Counted from the first letter of the stretch, positions 1 to 10,525 are shown. The stretch is DNA of 64,000 bases from Leguminivora glycinivorella (GCF_023078275.1 NC_062979.1:16535848-16599847), one strand, 5' to 3'. The notes: a model not told the origin generated them from the letters alone. Numbers and translations: made by a program.

Positions 1-1
1 A

Positions 2-1135
2 AGCTCCGCATTCGACATGGTTGATCACAGTATACTTATGAAAAAACTTGATTTTTATGGCATTAGAGGTAGAGCATTAGATTTGATAAAATCCTACTTT
101 GATAACAGAACTCAGTTCGTAGAAATCTCTGATGTGGATGGCAATTGTGAGAATGTTGTTAGGTCCAAACCCATTAAGATAACGAGAGGTGTACCCCAGG
201 GTTCTATTTTGGGCCCAGTTTTATTCGTTGTGTATACAAACGACCTGATAAAATTTATCACGAATGAAATACCGGACATTAATTTAGTAGTTTTTGCAGA
301 CGACATGAATGCAATTGTTAACTCTAATTCGCTGGATGATCTAAATGACAAGGCAAATCGAGCGCTAGAACTATTTCATCACTGGTTCAGTTGCAACAAA
401 TTGAAGGTGAATTCAAGCAAGACGAGTGCAATGCTCCTTAGGTCTACGGTCAAGCAAAAGGATATGCTGGATCTTAAACTTTGTGGTAATCACATTGAAA
501 ACGTTACAAGTGTTAAGTTCCTGGGCATCCACATTGACGATCTACTTACTTGGAAAAATGAGCTTGCAAACGTAGAGGCTTCCATCAGCTCTGCTTGCTA
601 TGTTCTGCGTAGTTTACGGGACGTAGTTGATCGTAATCATTTGAAGATGGTTTATCACGCACTGGTTGAATCGAAGCTTCGCTATAGTATACAATTTTGG
701 GGCAATAGCTATGACTATAATATGCATAAAGCCTTCGTAATACAAAAGCGAGCGATAAGAACCATAGTGCGGATTTCGCAACCTCAATCATGTAAGGAAC
801 ACTTTATAAACATGAGAATACTGACCGCCCCGTGTTTGTACATCCTTTTGCTCCTTACTGACCTCTTTAAAAATCTAGGCGAATACGAGACTTCTGAAGA
901 AAGAGAAATACGGCTAAATACCCGAAGGAAATATCTACGTTGTAAGTTGCAGCCAAACTTAAAAGTAGTGAGCCATTGCGCATACTACCAGGGGGTACAG
1001 CTCTACAACAAACTTCCTAGTGAGTGGAGGAACATTACTAGCCTAAATATTTTTAAAAATAGATTAAAAGCCCTGTTGTTGAGGGAGTGCTTCTACTCAA
1101 TTGAAGAATTTATTAATTATTTCAACGAAAATTGA
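2..1135 (+). CDS. LINE A reverse transcriptase, C-terminal part, cut by window edge
   Basis: The frame is open from base 2; the first ATG at 17 lies inside the domain (SAFDMVDHSIL, reverse transcriptase block 3), so the true start is outside the window. Counting from that ATG, GVPQGSILGP lies at residues 58-67 and the catalytic FADD at 93-96 (FADD replaces the more usual YADD). A thumb and C-terminal region follows and ends with a family-typical segment (YNKLPSEW, then FYSIEEF). The protein would copy element RNA at a nicked chromosomal target. No frameshift or stop occurs in the visible 378 codons, so this copy is young or selected. Its 3' untranslated tail is split by a DNA transposon (1217-3074). 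Jockey/CR1-group assignment is by motif resemblance; an exact clade needs a tree. Confidence 0.9.
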   Translation, partial: SSAFDMVDHSILMKKLDFYGIRGRALDLIKSYFDNRTQFVEISDVDGNCENVVRSKPIKITRGVPQGSILGPVLFVVYTNDLIKFITNEIPDINLVVFADDMNAIVNSNSLDDLNDKANRALELFHHWFSCNKLKVNSSKTSAMLLRSTVKQKDMLDLKLCGNHIENVTSVKFLGIHIDDLLTWKNELANVEASISSACYVLRSLRDVVDRNHLKMVYHALVESKLRYSIQFWGNSYDYNMHKAFVIQKRAIRTIVRISQPQSCKEHFINMRILTAPCLYILLLLTDLFKNLGEYETSEEREIRLNTRRKYLRCKLQPNLKVVSHCAYYQGVQLYNKLPSEWRNITSLNIFKNRLKALLLRECFYSIEEFINYFNEN

Positions 1136-1216
1136 CTGACATAAATAATTTTAGTAATACCTAATAATAATAATAATATTCTAATTGTGATTTTTTGGCA
1201 TTTGGCTTTTACTATA

Positions 1217-3074
1217 TCGACGGTGGAAAGGAAGAACCCCTTAAGCGACATTTAGTGAATTGTACAGGAGAGTGTTTCAAAGTTTTCTTTTTGAGAAAAA
1301 AAATCATAACTTTTTTCCTATTTGAAATAGGTAAATGAGTTCTTAAGACGATAATCTTATTTAATTTTTTTCTATTTTATGAAATAAACATTTACCCCAA
1401 AATCTTACAGGATCCTGAAAATGTTGTCGCTTAATTGAAAAGGTCCTCAAAATATTCCCGGAAGAACCATTTAAGCGACATCATCATAGTACTATAAAAC
1501 TCACTGAAGCCACTTACCTTCCTTAACTTGTCTCTAAGATATTAAATTAAGCAACAGTCATATGGGCAGTTATTACGTGCCAATTTGAAGTGGTATACCA
1601 GAAATTTGAAACTAAATCGACACTTTTTTGTGAATTATAACGCTAGCTTTAATATTTTTTTAAACTATTTCATATTATTGAAAAATTTAGAATATATTTG
1701 CGGTTAAAAAACGCTATATTGTGCGTTTTTTAAGGAGAAAAATAAAATACTTATACGAAATTAACGTGTATTTTTATTTTAATAAAATAAATCTACTTCT
1801 AACAAATAACTCTTAATTAAGTATGCACTTTTTTGAGATCACAATCATTTTGAGTTTATAAATTATTAAGAATAAGTAGCTAGCTTACTTATTTACTTTT
1901 TGGTAAGTGTAGAAATATACAAATTACAATTATCACAATGTTTTAATAGTAACACTTAGCTTGTTAATAATTAAGTACTCAGGCACTTTTTTTGAGATCA
2001 CAATAGTTTTGTGTTTATAAATTGTTAAGAATACTTAAGTAGCTAGCAAACTTATTTACTTTTTGGTAAGTGTATAAATATACAAATTACAATGATCACA
2101 ATGTTTTAATGGTAACACTTAACTAGTTAATAATTAGGCACTTAGGCAGTTTTTGATATCACAATCATGTTGGGTTATATTTTTTTAAGTATAATGTAAA
2201 GTATTATTAGAATAAAGTACAACATCACAATGTTTATTACGAACGCTCTTCGTCATATTCCTCATCGTGACACGAAACTCCGGTGTTCGACAACACAACC
2301 GCCGCACTCCGGTGTTCGTCGCTGACTGAAGCGACCCACTGCATTCCATTGTATAAGTAAAGCACCATTCGCGTGAAATTCGCGCCAAAAATTGTTCACT
2401 GTACCGACATCAAATAGATTAGAGCAACACTTTAACCGTTATCATACCATTTTCAATCTCCACTTAACACTTTCGAAACCGGGCTCTACGCGGCGCTACG
2501 ACATTTTCGCTACATACGGGGAAACCCATGTAATCGGCTACGCTTCTACGAGCGGTGTGCCCGACAGTCGGGTTCTTGGTAGCGAAAGTGTTCCGACGTA
2601 TCGCATTTATAAAGTATACTTTAAGCGACAGGTTCGGCCGCGGTAAGGAGTGTCGCTTAAAGCAATTAAATAACAACGTAATTTTTCGTAACATTCATTT
2701 AACCGACAATCGTTTTATTAAGCAGTTTTGAAGAACCACTTAAGTACAGAATTCAAGATATATGTGTCCGGAATAATCGATTAAGGGACATTACATCGGA
2801 AACGAACTCTTTTAAAAATAGTTTATACGACTGTGGTAATATTGGAGTAGGTTTTAAGTGACACAGATAATATTTTATTCAAATTGTGTGTCGCATAAGG
2901 GGTGGTTTTTCAAATTCAGACCTCATTCGTGAATTACTTTAAGCGACATTTAAGTCATCGGATCGCCGTGAAACCCAATTCAAACGACGCAGAAAAAAAC
3001 GCTGATTCCAATGATATGTATAACTCATTTTCGACCAAAATGTCGCTTAAGTGGTTCTTCCTTTCCACCGTCGA
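1217..3074. mobile_element. Non-autonomous DNA transposon with 37-bp terminal inverted repeats
   Basis: The left end reads TCGACGGTGGAAAGGAAGAA and continues ACCCCTTAAGCGACATTT; the reverse complement of the right end (3038-3074) matches 36 of 37 positions. TA flanks both ends (1215-1216 and 3075-3076), consistent with a TA target duplication, but flanking ATs make this uncertain. No transposase-like frame is present; the reading frames at 2392-2646 and 2902-3084 show no recognisable domain. The decamer TTAAGCGACA or its complement recurs at 1241, 1425, 1471, 2621, 2651, 2939 and 3041. It lies inside LINE A's 3' region and is therefore younger. Superfamily not assigned. Confidence 0.8.
1825..2240 (+). 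repeat. Tandem repeat, period about 160 bp, 2.5 copies
   Basis: Units start at 1825, 1983 and 2146 with GCACTTTTTTGAGATCACAA-like sequence; the third is diverged and incomplete. The repeat lies wholly inside the 1217-3074 transposon and is AT-rich. Confidence 0.75.
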
Positions 3075-3168
3075 TATGTTGTAAAATTTATGCATGTTAG
3101 ATTAATATTTAGATGTAGTACATTCAGACACAATTGTTATTGTTCATGAATAAATAAATAATAATAAT
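3075..3168 (+). mobile_element. 3' tail of LINE A, displaced by the 1.86-kb insertion
   Basis: The tail resumes after the transposon and ends in an A/T-rich run (AATAAATAAATAATAATAAT). The first part of the untranslated region is 1136-1216. The whole LINE is therefore 1 to about 3168 minus the insertion. The next repeat (3169-3619) starts exactly at the end of the TAA run, so the LINE tail or its target and that repeat abut. Confidence 0.6.
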
Positions 3169-3619
3169 AACCGTTAGCACTAGAAAGCTGAAATTTGGTA
3201 CCAATATGTACATCAATCACGCCAACAAAGTGCAAAAATAAAAAAATGGAAAAAAATGTTTTATTAGGGTACCCCCCCTACATGTAAAGTGGGGGCTGAT
3301 ATTTTTTTTCATTCCAACCCCAACGTGTGATATATTGTTGGATAGGTATTTAAAAATGAATAAGGGTTTACTAAGATCGTTTTTTGATAATATTAATATT
3401 TTCGGAAATAATTGCTCCTAAAGGAAAAAAAAGTGCGTCCCCCCCCCTCTAACTTTTGAACCATATGTTTAAAAAATATGAAAAAAATCACAAAAGTAGA
3501 ACTTTATAAATACTTTCTAGGAAAATTGTTTTGAACTTGATAGGTTCAGTAGTTTTTGAGCAAAATACGGAAAACTACGGAACCCTACACTGAGCGTGGA
3601 CCGACACGCTCTTGGCCGG
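3169..3619 (-). repeat. CCGGCC-family repeat, copy 1 (truncated at its 3' side)
   Basis: Read on the minus strand it begins CCGGCCAAGAGCGTGTCGG and runs to CTAGTGCTAACGG, lacking the GACG-rich tract and 3' hairpin seen in the full copies at 23628-24165 and 61378-61947. A T-run follows its end (3620-3629), the complement of the A-run that flanks other copies. Confidence 0.75.
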
Positions 3620-3671
3620 TTTTTTTTTTAATGTGATATTGATATCATGATATTAAAATAAACAAAATTGT

Positions 3672-3860
3672 CGCCTGTGGTATTTCCGGACCGATACGAC
3701 CTTCAAATCTTCCATAAAAGAGCGTACACCCATCTTAAAGGCTGGCAATGCACCTCAAACACGTCTGGTGTTTCGGGTGTCAATGGGCATGGGCGACAGT
3801 GATCGCTTACCATCAGGCGACCTGTCTGTTCGTTTGCCTCCTATCCCATAAAAAAACAAG
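3672..3860 (+). mobile_element. LINE/SINE 3' end of a common lepidopteran type, A-tailed
   Basis: The core GGGCGACAGTGATCGCTTACC followed by ATCAGGCGACCTGTCTGTTC and GTTTGCCTCCTATCCC, then an A-run, is a widespread lepidopteran retroposon 3' end. Family name not assigned. No coding sequence remains. Confidence 0.6.
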
Positions 3861-4260
3861 CATATCATTTGTTCCTTTAATTAAAAAAAAAAATACAGAC
3901 GAATTGAGAACCCCTTCCCTTGAGATTTGGAAGGCGGTTAAAAAATAGAAACACGCAAAAATATTTTGGGGAAAATATGATTTTGGCCACTTACAGGCTG
4001 CGACACAGCGTCATCTAGTTTTAAGCCTAAAAGGCCTATACATTTCAGGGGTACGCTTTTTGTATGACCACATTTTCATCTGCGATTTTGTCAAAATCCT
4101 GTACTAATACATTCAGATGGAAGACTAAAAATCTGCCGAGGTTTGCGGGGGAGTGGACGCAGTGTAAAATATCCATATCTATCATAAAATTCAACGGACC
4201 ATACAATTAGCATGACCAGTCGAGATTTTTGGCAAAAGGGGTAAGTAAGCTCTTAAGGAA
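3861..4260. other. No recognised feature
   Basis: AT-rich unique-looking DNA. Short open frames here have no family resemblance. Confidence 0.5.
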
Positions 4261-4376
4261 CCCACTGACGATCAGTGACAACAACGGTTTTTCCGTTCTG
4301 CAGCGCTGTCATTTCACTTTTACTTCTCTGGCAAGCCGTTCACGCCGGTGAAAGACTGTTGCTTGTCGTTAGTGGG
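4261..4376. mobile_element. Small inverted-repeat element (CCCACTGACG ends)
   Basis: CCCACTGACG at the left is mirrored by CGTTAGTGGG at the right with one mismatch. The interior stretch GCGCTGTCAWTTT recurs at 7567-7665, where the same left end CCCACTGACGATCAG is seen, so this is a family, truncated in the second place. Confidence 0.45.
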
Positions 4377-4405
4377 TCCCTTCAAAGGCGACCCCGAAAG
4401 AGTAA

Positions 4406-4555
4406 CGCCGTGGCTTGCGTGGGCGACGGTCGCGCGATGGTCGCGCGACGGCGATGCGACGCATACGAAATCAAACCTTATCGATATGGAAGTAGACGAT
4501 GCGACGAGACGCGACGGCGACGGTCGGGCGACCGTCGCCCACGCAAGACACGGCG
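4406..4555. mobile_element. 150-bp MITE with TAA target duplication
   Basis: The ends read CGCCGTGGCTTGCGTGGGCG and, in complement, CGCCGTGTCTTGCGTGGGCG; the inverted repeats continue to about 31 bp with three mismatches. TAA lies directly outside both ends (4403-4405, 4556-4558). A 3-bp TAA duplication is the signature of the PIF/Harbinger superfamily. It is GC-rich compared with its surroundings. Confidence 0.75.
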
Positions 4556-4888
4556 TAATAAGCACATTGTTTGTGAAAAAGCCGGAAACTGGTATTAACA
4601 TTCTTTTTTAATATCCTTATTTACAAAGTTTCCAACAAATATTGGATAGGTTTTTAGCCCCCACGCTACGCCGCGCCGCGTAGAACGTAGTAACCCGTAG
4701 CAGCAGCTACGCGTATAAATATCTTTGAAAAAATGTTTATTTCTTTGGTGCAAAAATTGGCCAAACTCTTTTAAGACACTGATGCCTGATAATAATGAAA
4801 GTGCTTCCTACTTATTTTCCGTATTATTTTAGTATCTGACGATAAGGCATGAATGAATTAAATGTAATGAAGGCCTGTTAGCAGGTAG
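4556..4888. other. No recognised feature
   Basis: Contains a short GC-rich patch (4657-4712) rich in TACGCG/CGTAG words but no supportable element. Confidence 0.4.
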
Positions 4889-5025
4889 GTACAATACAAT
4901 ACAAATACTCTTTATTGCACACCTCAATACACGAAACAACATAGCAAGTATAAATAACAACTTAAGAGGTAAAACAAGAGGCGGTCTTATCGCTAAAGAG
5001 CGATCTCTTCCAGACAACCTAGGTA
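4889..5025 (-). mobile_element. LINE 3' end, antisense
   Basis: On the minus strand it reads TGGAAGAGATCGCTCTTTAG, GCGATAAGACCGCCTC, and ends in TGTGCAATAAAGAG plus a (TTGTA)n tail. This is a recurrent lepidopteran LINE 3' untranslated end containing a self-complementary GAGCGAT/ATCGCTC-like stem. Coding sequence is absent. Confidence 0.55.
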
Positions 5026-5572
5026 GTGGAGAATAATAAATTTAACCTTGTGAGTAGGTGTACTAAATGTAGACTTAGAGGAAATCTAGCACAAACCATA
5101 CTACGCAAAACAATATACTACACACATAAAAATAAAATACAAGGTACAGGTAAAATACAGGTACTTAAGAATTCTATTGCTTCAGTTTTGTACAGCAATG
5201 AACATACATTTTGGACATTATTTAGGCACAGTTTATTAGCAGACACAAACATTCCCACTTTTAAGTGTTCTCAGTTACAGATTGAAGAGAGTGAAATGAC
5301 GCACAAAATAAATATAACTTTTATTTATTTCTGCCCTTCTAAAGTTGAAAATAACTACACTTCACATGAAATTCTATCCATAGGGCATAGTTGAAGTGCA
5401 AGAAATGGGTGCACACAATTCTTTACCGCGTTGTGTGTAGGAGTTGAGATTTTACACCCATTGATTCGAATGGTACAATTCTCGAGCAGCCTAGCCGAAG
5501 TGGCAATATTTGACGCCAAATGGCGATCAAAACGCAGTCGTGCTCTGTCGCGCCACTGCAAAAAAAGGCCCC

Positions 5573-5714
5573 GTAGCTGAATAACATTTCTGCGACGCGA
5601 AACGAAATCGAAACGCCGCAGAAAGGTAGGCTCTGTCGTGCCAATACGCAAGAGCATAGCTACGAAAGAGATATTATCGTGAGCGTGAGCGTGAGCGTTT
5701 GTGCGTTCGGCTAC
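5573..5714 (-). mobile_element. MITE family GTAGCCGAATG, copy 1
   Basis: Inverted ends GTAGC(C/T)GAATR surround sequence shared with 8364-8514 and 13637-13790, including CTCTTTCGTAG, TCTTGCGTATTGG and the TTTCTGCGNCG motif. This copy is in the opposite orientation. A (GAGCGT)n expansion lies next to its right end (5681-5699). Confidence 0.65.
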
Positions 5715-6198
5715 GCAGACGGGAGAGAGATAGAGAGAGAGCTAGTTACGAAACGCCTGCGAACTGTAAGCGATTGTGACGTTGGCTAAGTACCCAGTTA
5801 TATTTATGATCACGCCGCCCGTGCAGTCACGCTTAGTGAATACAGGAAAGTGCTCTTAAAACTTGATGAAACTCCAGTTCAGGATTTAGTTTTACTGAAT
5901 CGTTTTTCTAGTACTCACTGTAAGACTTTTATCCGCTCGTTAATCTTCGTGAAGGTATCAGAGGAGCTAGGTTCGTTAAAAGTTTTTATTAGAAACTACT
6001 TGTTATTCCAATCAAGACGCGTTGAGAATTTAAAAAAAAATCTTCTAAAATAACACTCAATATAATTGAGATTCAACTAGGGAACAAATCAAATTATTTT
6101 ATTGAATATTTTTCGATTTGATCTTTTTTTTAAGTAGTCAGTATAAATTGTAAATTTAAATAGATATCATACACGAAAGAAAAAACGACAGGGCCCAC

Positions 6199-6265
6199 TG
6201 GTGGCCGAGCCGGGAATCGAACCCGGGTCTTCAGCTTACGCGGTCGTCCTCACCACTAGACTGGG
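6199..6265 (-). tRNA. tRNA-like unit, left arm, mirror copy with damaged anticodon stem
   Basis: Same B-box and T arm as its partner, but the anticodon stem 5' strand is shortened (GACCGCGTAAGC), so the cloverleaf is broken. The 5' ends of the two units meet in the G-rich spacer. Confidence 0.45.
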
Positions 6266-6266
6266 C

Positions 6267-6341
6267 GGGCGGGTGGTCTAGTGGTGAGGACGTTAGCCGC
6301 GTAAGCTGAAGACCCGGGTTCGATTCCCGGCTCGGCCACCA
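6267..6341 (+). tRNA. tRNA-like unit, right arm (tRNA-derived, probably not a functional tRNA)
   Basis: A-box TGGTCTAGTGG (from 6274) and B-box GGTTCGATTCC (from 6317) fit RNA polymerase III promoter consensus. A cloverleaf can be drawn: acceptor GGGCGGG/CTCGGCC with one mismatch and one wobble, anticodon stem TTAGC/GCTGA, T stem CCGGG/CCCGG. The anticodon loop CGCGTAA has G where tRNAs have U33; the anticodon would be CGT (threonine). ACCA follows the acceptor in the DNA itself, which animal nuclear tRNA genes normally lack, suggesting descent from a mature tRNA by reverse transcription. A mirror copy lies at about 6199-6265 on the minus strand. Confidence 0.55.
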
Positions 6342-6394
6342 GTGGGCCCTGTCGTTTTTTCTTTCGTGTATGATATCTATTTAAATTTATAATT

Positions 6395-7566
6395 GAGATT
6401 TCTCTGAAGTAAATAAATATCGGCTCATTAGATTTTTATAACCATGTTTAATGAGAAAAAGTAATTTAGATTTTTGCCAGTCTTCTATTTATTAAATAAT
6501 ATAAGATTTAATGTTGTCTGATCGAATAGAATAATTTGATCTAATACGGTATCAAAATGCCCTCTGTCTCTCGTGTCGCACTTATAAGAGTAATAATTAT
6601 GTTTTTTATTGTTTACACAATTTTGTTTTTAAAAGAAGCATGCTGTGACCTATTAAGGGCATATTTAAAATAATATTTTTTTATCCTTGAGCATGTCATC
6701 ATAATTTTATTGCTTACGCCACACATTAATCCGGACGCTTCAATCTTTTTCTAGGAAACGTATTCGGACCAAAAGAAAAAATAACGAAACATACTGAAAA
6801 TAACTGAATTTCCTTTTATCTCAGACGAAACAATTTACTTCTATTCAATTACTGTTAACGCTTCTCGAATGGTGCTCTAATTCGTCAAAGTCACACAAGT
6901 GACACGTAGTTCCTCATTCTTCAATTTAAGTGATATATCGCGCTCTTGAATGTCGCCAAATATTTCTTGGAATAAAACTCGGGAAATATTACCTACCATT
7001 GTTGATTCAATCATTCTTCGATGGCTATTTAAGGAAACATAATTATATATACATTTTAAGTCCGGACCGAGTTCGTTCGAGTTTTGTGGGGCGATATTTT
7101 ACTTAATTAATAAATTTAATACGTAATTGTCTTGTGAAATAAAAACTAAAATTGTTGCTGTGAAGTGAGAATATTTTATTTTATTACAATCGACAACACT
7201 TCCATTAAACTATTAAAAAGTGAAATAATAATAACTAAAACTCTTACCTGAAAATAGAAACAACAATTAAAGCTATAATATTTTTTTTATTTTAATTTTA
7301 TTATCTTTATATTTTAAATTATTGAAATCAAGATCACATTCTGTATTGAATTATAATAAAGCCTTTGACAGTTCCTGTCTTAATATGTGTGTCAACGTCA
7401 TAGATAGGAGATACTCGTAAGATTCATAGGCATAGGCAAGAAAATGCTTTATTTACATATATTACTTATTTGTGAATGCCGATATCATTGGCAGTATGTA
7501 CTCACCTAGATACTGGAGGGCAGGTTTCTTTTTCTCAATATATACAAATGTCATCGAGCTTTAAGG
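6395..7566. other. No recognised feature
   Basis: About 1.2 kb of AT-rich DNA with no convincing coding frame, RNA gene or element end. Confidence 0.5.
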
Positions 7567-7665
7567 CCCCCACTGACGATCAGATTTCCGGTCGGCAACG
7601 ACCTATGAGTTCAATAATCTTTGGCGCTGTCAATTTTTACTTCTAACTGACAGGTCGTTGGTATC
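7567..7665 (+). repeat. Truncated relative of the 4261-4376 element
   Basis: Begins CCCACTGACGATCAG and shares the GGCGCTGTCAATTTTTACTT block. A local inverted repeat pairs GGCAACGACCTATG with the ACAGGTCGTTGGTATC region downstream. No right end found. Confidence 0.4.
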
Positions 7666-8363
7666 CAAATTATTGAAGTGAAGTCTAATGCGACTTCCAA
7701 CTAACAGCGTTAAACGTTTAATTTTGAAATAAGTACCCCTTCCTATTTTCAGTTCCACATTACGAAGTTTCACTTTTTGGAATTGATATTTGGCGTGATT
7801 TATAGGGATCATTATAATGTGTAAATGTTTTTCCATTTAATGCAGTCCATATATTTAAATGAAATACATATATTCTCACAATACTAGGCGCAATCACACC
7901 AAGGAACGGCGAGGAAGTCCAATTCACACGAGCGGCTCAGCCGAAATTTATTGCAGAAAGCCCGTCGAGAGTGTCAAGTGACGTAAAATTAAGTGTATTA
8001 TTATTGTGACTGGCGTTACATATCATGTTTAAATGTGGATTGCGATTTGATTGCGATGTTCATGTTTACCAGCTTTTTTATCTTGTTTTGTGACTGCCGG
8101 ATTGGATTTTGTCAATGAAAGGATACATTGTCACAAATCCCAGTTAAAAAGAAAACCATTAAGACCTTAATTATTTCTTGGAACCAGCGTCCGTATTGGC
8201 TCTTCTAACATATTTATAATTAAGGTTACGCGTGCTTTTGAGAAGGTGCCCTGCTAGAGTGCTGGTTATCGGTAAAAGAAATTACTTCCTGGAAAAAACC
8301 TCCTTTGCAGTAACCTGACTCTCGATGTGCAAAGTGAACATATTATTCACCAGTGTACGTAGC
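7666..8363. other. No recognised feature
   Basis: AT-rich; nothing supportable on either strand. Confidence 0.4.
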
Positions 8364-8514
8364 GTAGCCGAATGCACAAACGCTCATGATAATACATATC
8401 TCTTTCGTAGTTATATCTATCTCTATCGCTCTTGCATATTGGCGCGACAGAGCCAGACTACATTTCTGCGGCATTTCGGTGGCGTTTCGTGTCGCAGAAA
8501 TGCCATTCAGCTAC
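8364..8514 (+). mobile_element. MITE family GTAGCCGAATG, copy 2
   Basis: Ends GTAGCCGAATGCAC and GCCATTCAGCTAC are inverted. About 90% identical by eye to copy 3 (13637-13790). GTAGC is repeated just before the left end (8359-8363), but no matching duplication is clear at the right. Confidence 0.7.
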
Positions 8515-8904
8515 GGGCCCAGTTGCTTGCATGTTGCACCCATTTGCAGTCTTTATTCGAGCACCCCACGATTACGAGCCGTACGTGCCGCGACATCATA
8601 AAACGAACTCCAAGAGCACGGTCTGTTCATTATTCATAGAAATTGAATCGTGAGAACTGATACTTTATTTTCTGTAGAGTCTGGCGACGGTCCAGGGATT
8701 TCATGATTTTTTCTATTATGAATAAAGAATCCTAGCAAAAGCCAAATGTAAAGTGATGCCAAGATTTAGAAAGTTGAAGGGAACGACCGCCTGAAACCGG
8801 TTATTCATACAAAGCTAGTTCTTTCTTGCCTCCCTGGATATAGGTACTAGTGGGTATAGGCAGTTGTTCAAATTTTTAAATTATTATAGTAATATAATAT
8901 TCTT

Positions 8905-9420
8905 ATGTCTTTCCTATCACGGAACAATGGTGTTCCGGACCTTTGGGAGGCGTGCGCGGGGTCGAAGCTAACGCGTAGAGGCCCTTTTGACACTTTAATG
9001 AAATGTAAGGGGTACACCGAGCGGATGTTGCCCTTGCCCGTATCATGGGACACACGCAGAGGCAGCACCGGCCAGGCTGTAAGGACTGTTTGAGAGTTAA
9101 TGGAATCTAAAATGAACTTGGCTATTTTGATGAAAGTGATGGACTAAATACTGGACTATGGATAAAAAACCGGACGCCTGCCTAATAAAACGGTATTCAA
9201 TTTTATTTCCGGCAGACGGTGACTCGTCCCCACAAGATGGGCCCCGACAAAAAGCGACATCCACGATGGCTCAAGAGCAACACCGGTGTGAGAACTCAAG
9301 GGTGTCGAGAGGTGTACACCGCTTTCTGCCCAGTGGCTGTCAAGTCACTGTACCAACTCGCGTCTTATGCAAATTTTCACGTATTCATGCAAATAAATAT
9401 TTCTATTCTATTCTATTCTT
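8905..9420 (+). mobile_element. Retroposon 3' end with (ATTCT)n tail
   Basis: The stretch ends GCAAATAAATATTTCTATTC followed by repeated ATTCT, a tail style of lepidopteran non-LTR elements. The frames before it show no intact reverse transcriptase. The region is flanked by a 23-bp AT-rich direct repeat (ATTATTATAGTAATATAATA) at about 8881 and 9658. Confidence 0.5.
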
Positions 9421-9650
9421 CCACCCCTGGAGCATATAGCCCTAACGACTCCACTCTGGACGGCCAGCCAAGGCAAGCCAGAGGTAGAGAGTACTGTCCC
9501 ACCCACCCGCCTTACGGGTAACAGAACTCCCCAGGAGCACTCGGGTACGTAGGGTCGCTGTTCCCCAACAGCTCGCCACAAGCTGCCCTGCGTTGACTGA
9601 TTGCACTGGTAAAACCAGTGGGCGATGGGGTCGTCACATCCCTACGCCAT
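9421..9650. other. GC-rich unclassified segment
   Basis: Sequence such as CTGGACGGCCAGCCAAGG and GGGCGATGGGGTCGTCACAT is much richer in GC than the flanks and looks like a fragment of a retroelement, but no domain is visible. Confidence 0.35.
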
Positions 9651-10044
9651 AATATTCGTATATTATTATAGTAATATAATATTCGTAAATTATTATAGTA
9701 ATAATATTTATTTATTTGCTCAAAGAGTTTTACAGATTTCAAAAATATGGTATATGGAAGGCGTGTTCAGTGGATACATGTAGAACTCAACATCATAGTG
9801 TAATAATGGAAAAAATGGATTAAAATTTGTTATAATTGCCCCCCAGTCGAGATTTGCCCCGCTGTACCTTATAATGACTTGTATTAGATGTAATTCAAAT
9901 GGAGTACCTACTAATAATGGCGAAGCTGTAATTAAAATATATCAAATAATGGAGGAAAGTTCTGCAACTTTGGAAACTTCTCGTCCGTGCATTGCTAGGT
10001 GACACGTGCCAAGTGTAATTCAATCCGTGGCAAAAACAGGATAA

Positions 10045-10525
10045 GTCCGTCCGTCCGTCCGCGGATAATCTCAGTGACCGTTAGCACTTGAAAGCTGAAA
10101 ATTGGTACTAATATGTATATCAATCACGCCGACAAAGTGGTAAAATAAAAAGTGGAAACAATGTTTTGTTAGGGTACCCCCCCCTACATGTAAAGTGAGG
10201 ACTGTTTTTTTTTTCATTCTAACCCCAACGTGTGATATATTGTTGGATAGGTATTTAAAAATCAATAAGGGTTTACGAAAATCGTTTTTTGTTTTCGGAA
10301 ATAATCGCTCCTAAAGGAAAAAAAAGGGTGTCCCCCCCCCCGGCCCACCCTCGAATTTTAAACCGTATGTTTAAAAAATATGAAAAATATCACAAAAGTA
10401 GAAGGAACTTAATAAAGGTTTTCTAGAAAAATTGTGTTGAACTTGATAGGTGCAGTAGTTTTTGAGAAAAATACGGAAAACTACGGAACCCTACACTGAG
10501 CGTGGCCCGACACACTCTTGGCCGG
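10045..10525 (-). repeat. CCGGCC-family repeat, copy 2 (lacks the 3' hairpin)
   Basis: On the minus strand it starts CCGGCCAAGAGTGTGTCGGG and continues through CTACGG... to the GGACGGACGGAC tract, where it stops. The stem partner reads CCACGCTC, so one stem pair is broken (AGTGTG against CACGCT). A T-run flanks the CCGGCC side. Confidence 0.8.

Larger units (their letters stand above)
6146..6394. repeat. Near-perfect palindrome of two head-to-head tRNA-like units
   Basis: Arms 6146-6261 and 6276-6394 are inverted copies separated by a 14-nt G-rich spacer; the main difference is a short indel (GACGTTAGCC against GACGACC). Each arm contains a tRNA-like head and a non-tRNA extension reading CAGTGGGCCCTGTCG, a T-run, then CTTTCGTGTATGATATC. 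The DNA could fold into a hairpin of about 115 bp. It may be a tRNA-derived SINE duplicated in inverted orientation. Confidence 0.85.

Noticed and set aside
4275..4611. Several overlapping frames of 87-107 codons
   Set aside because: They run through two inverted-repeat elements; the Arg-rich translation comes from GC-rich palindromic DNA.
5026..5394. 122-codon open frame on the plus strand
   Set aside because: No domain, AT-rich composition and position next to a LINE 3' end; length is expected by chance in such DNA.
6267..6341. Functional tRNA-Thr(CGT) gene
   Set aside because: The base at position 33 is not T, the acceptor stem has a mismatch, CCA is encoded, and the unit is part of an inverted SINE-like palindrome.
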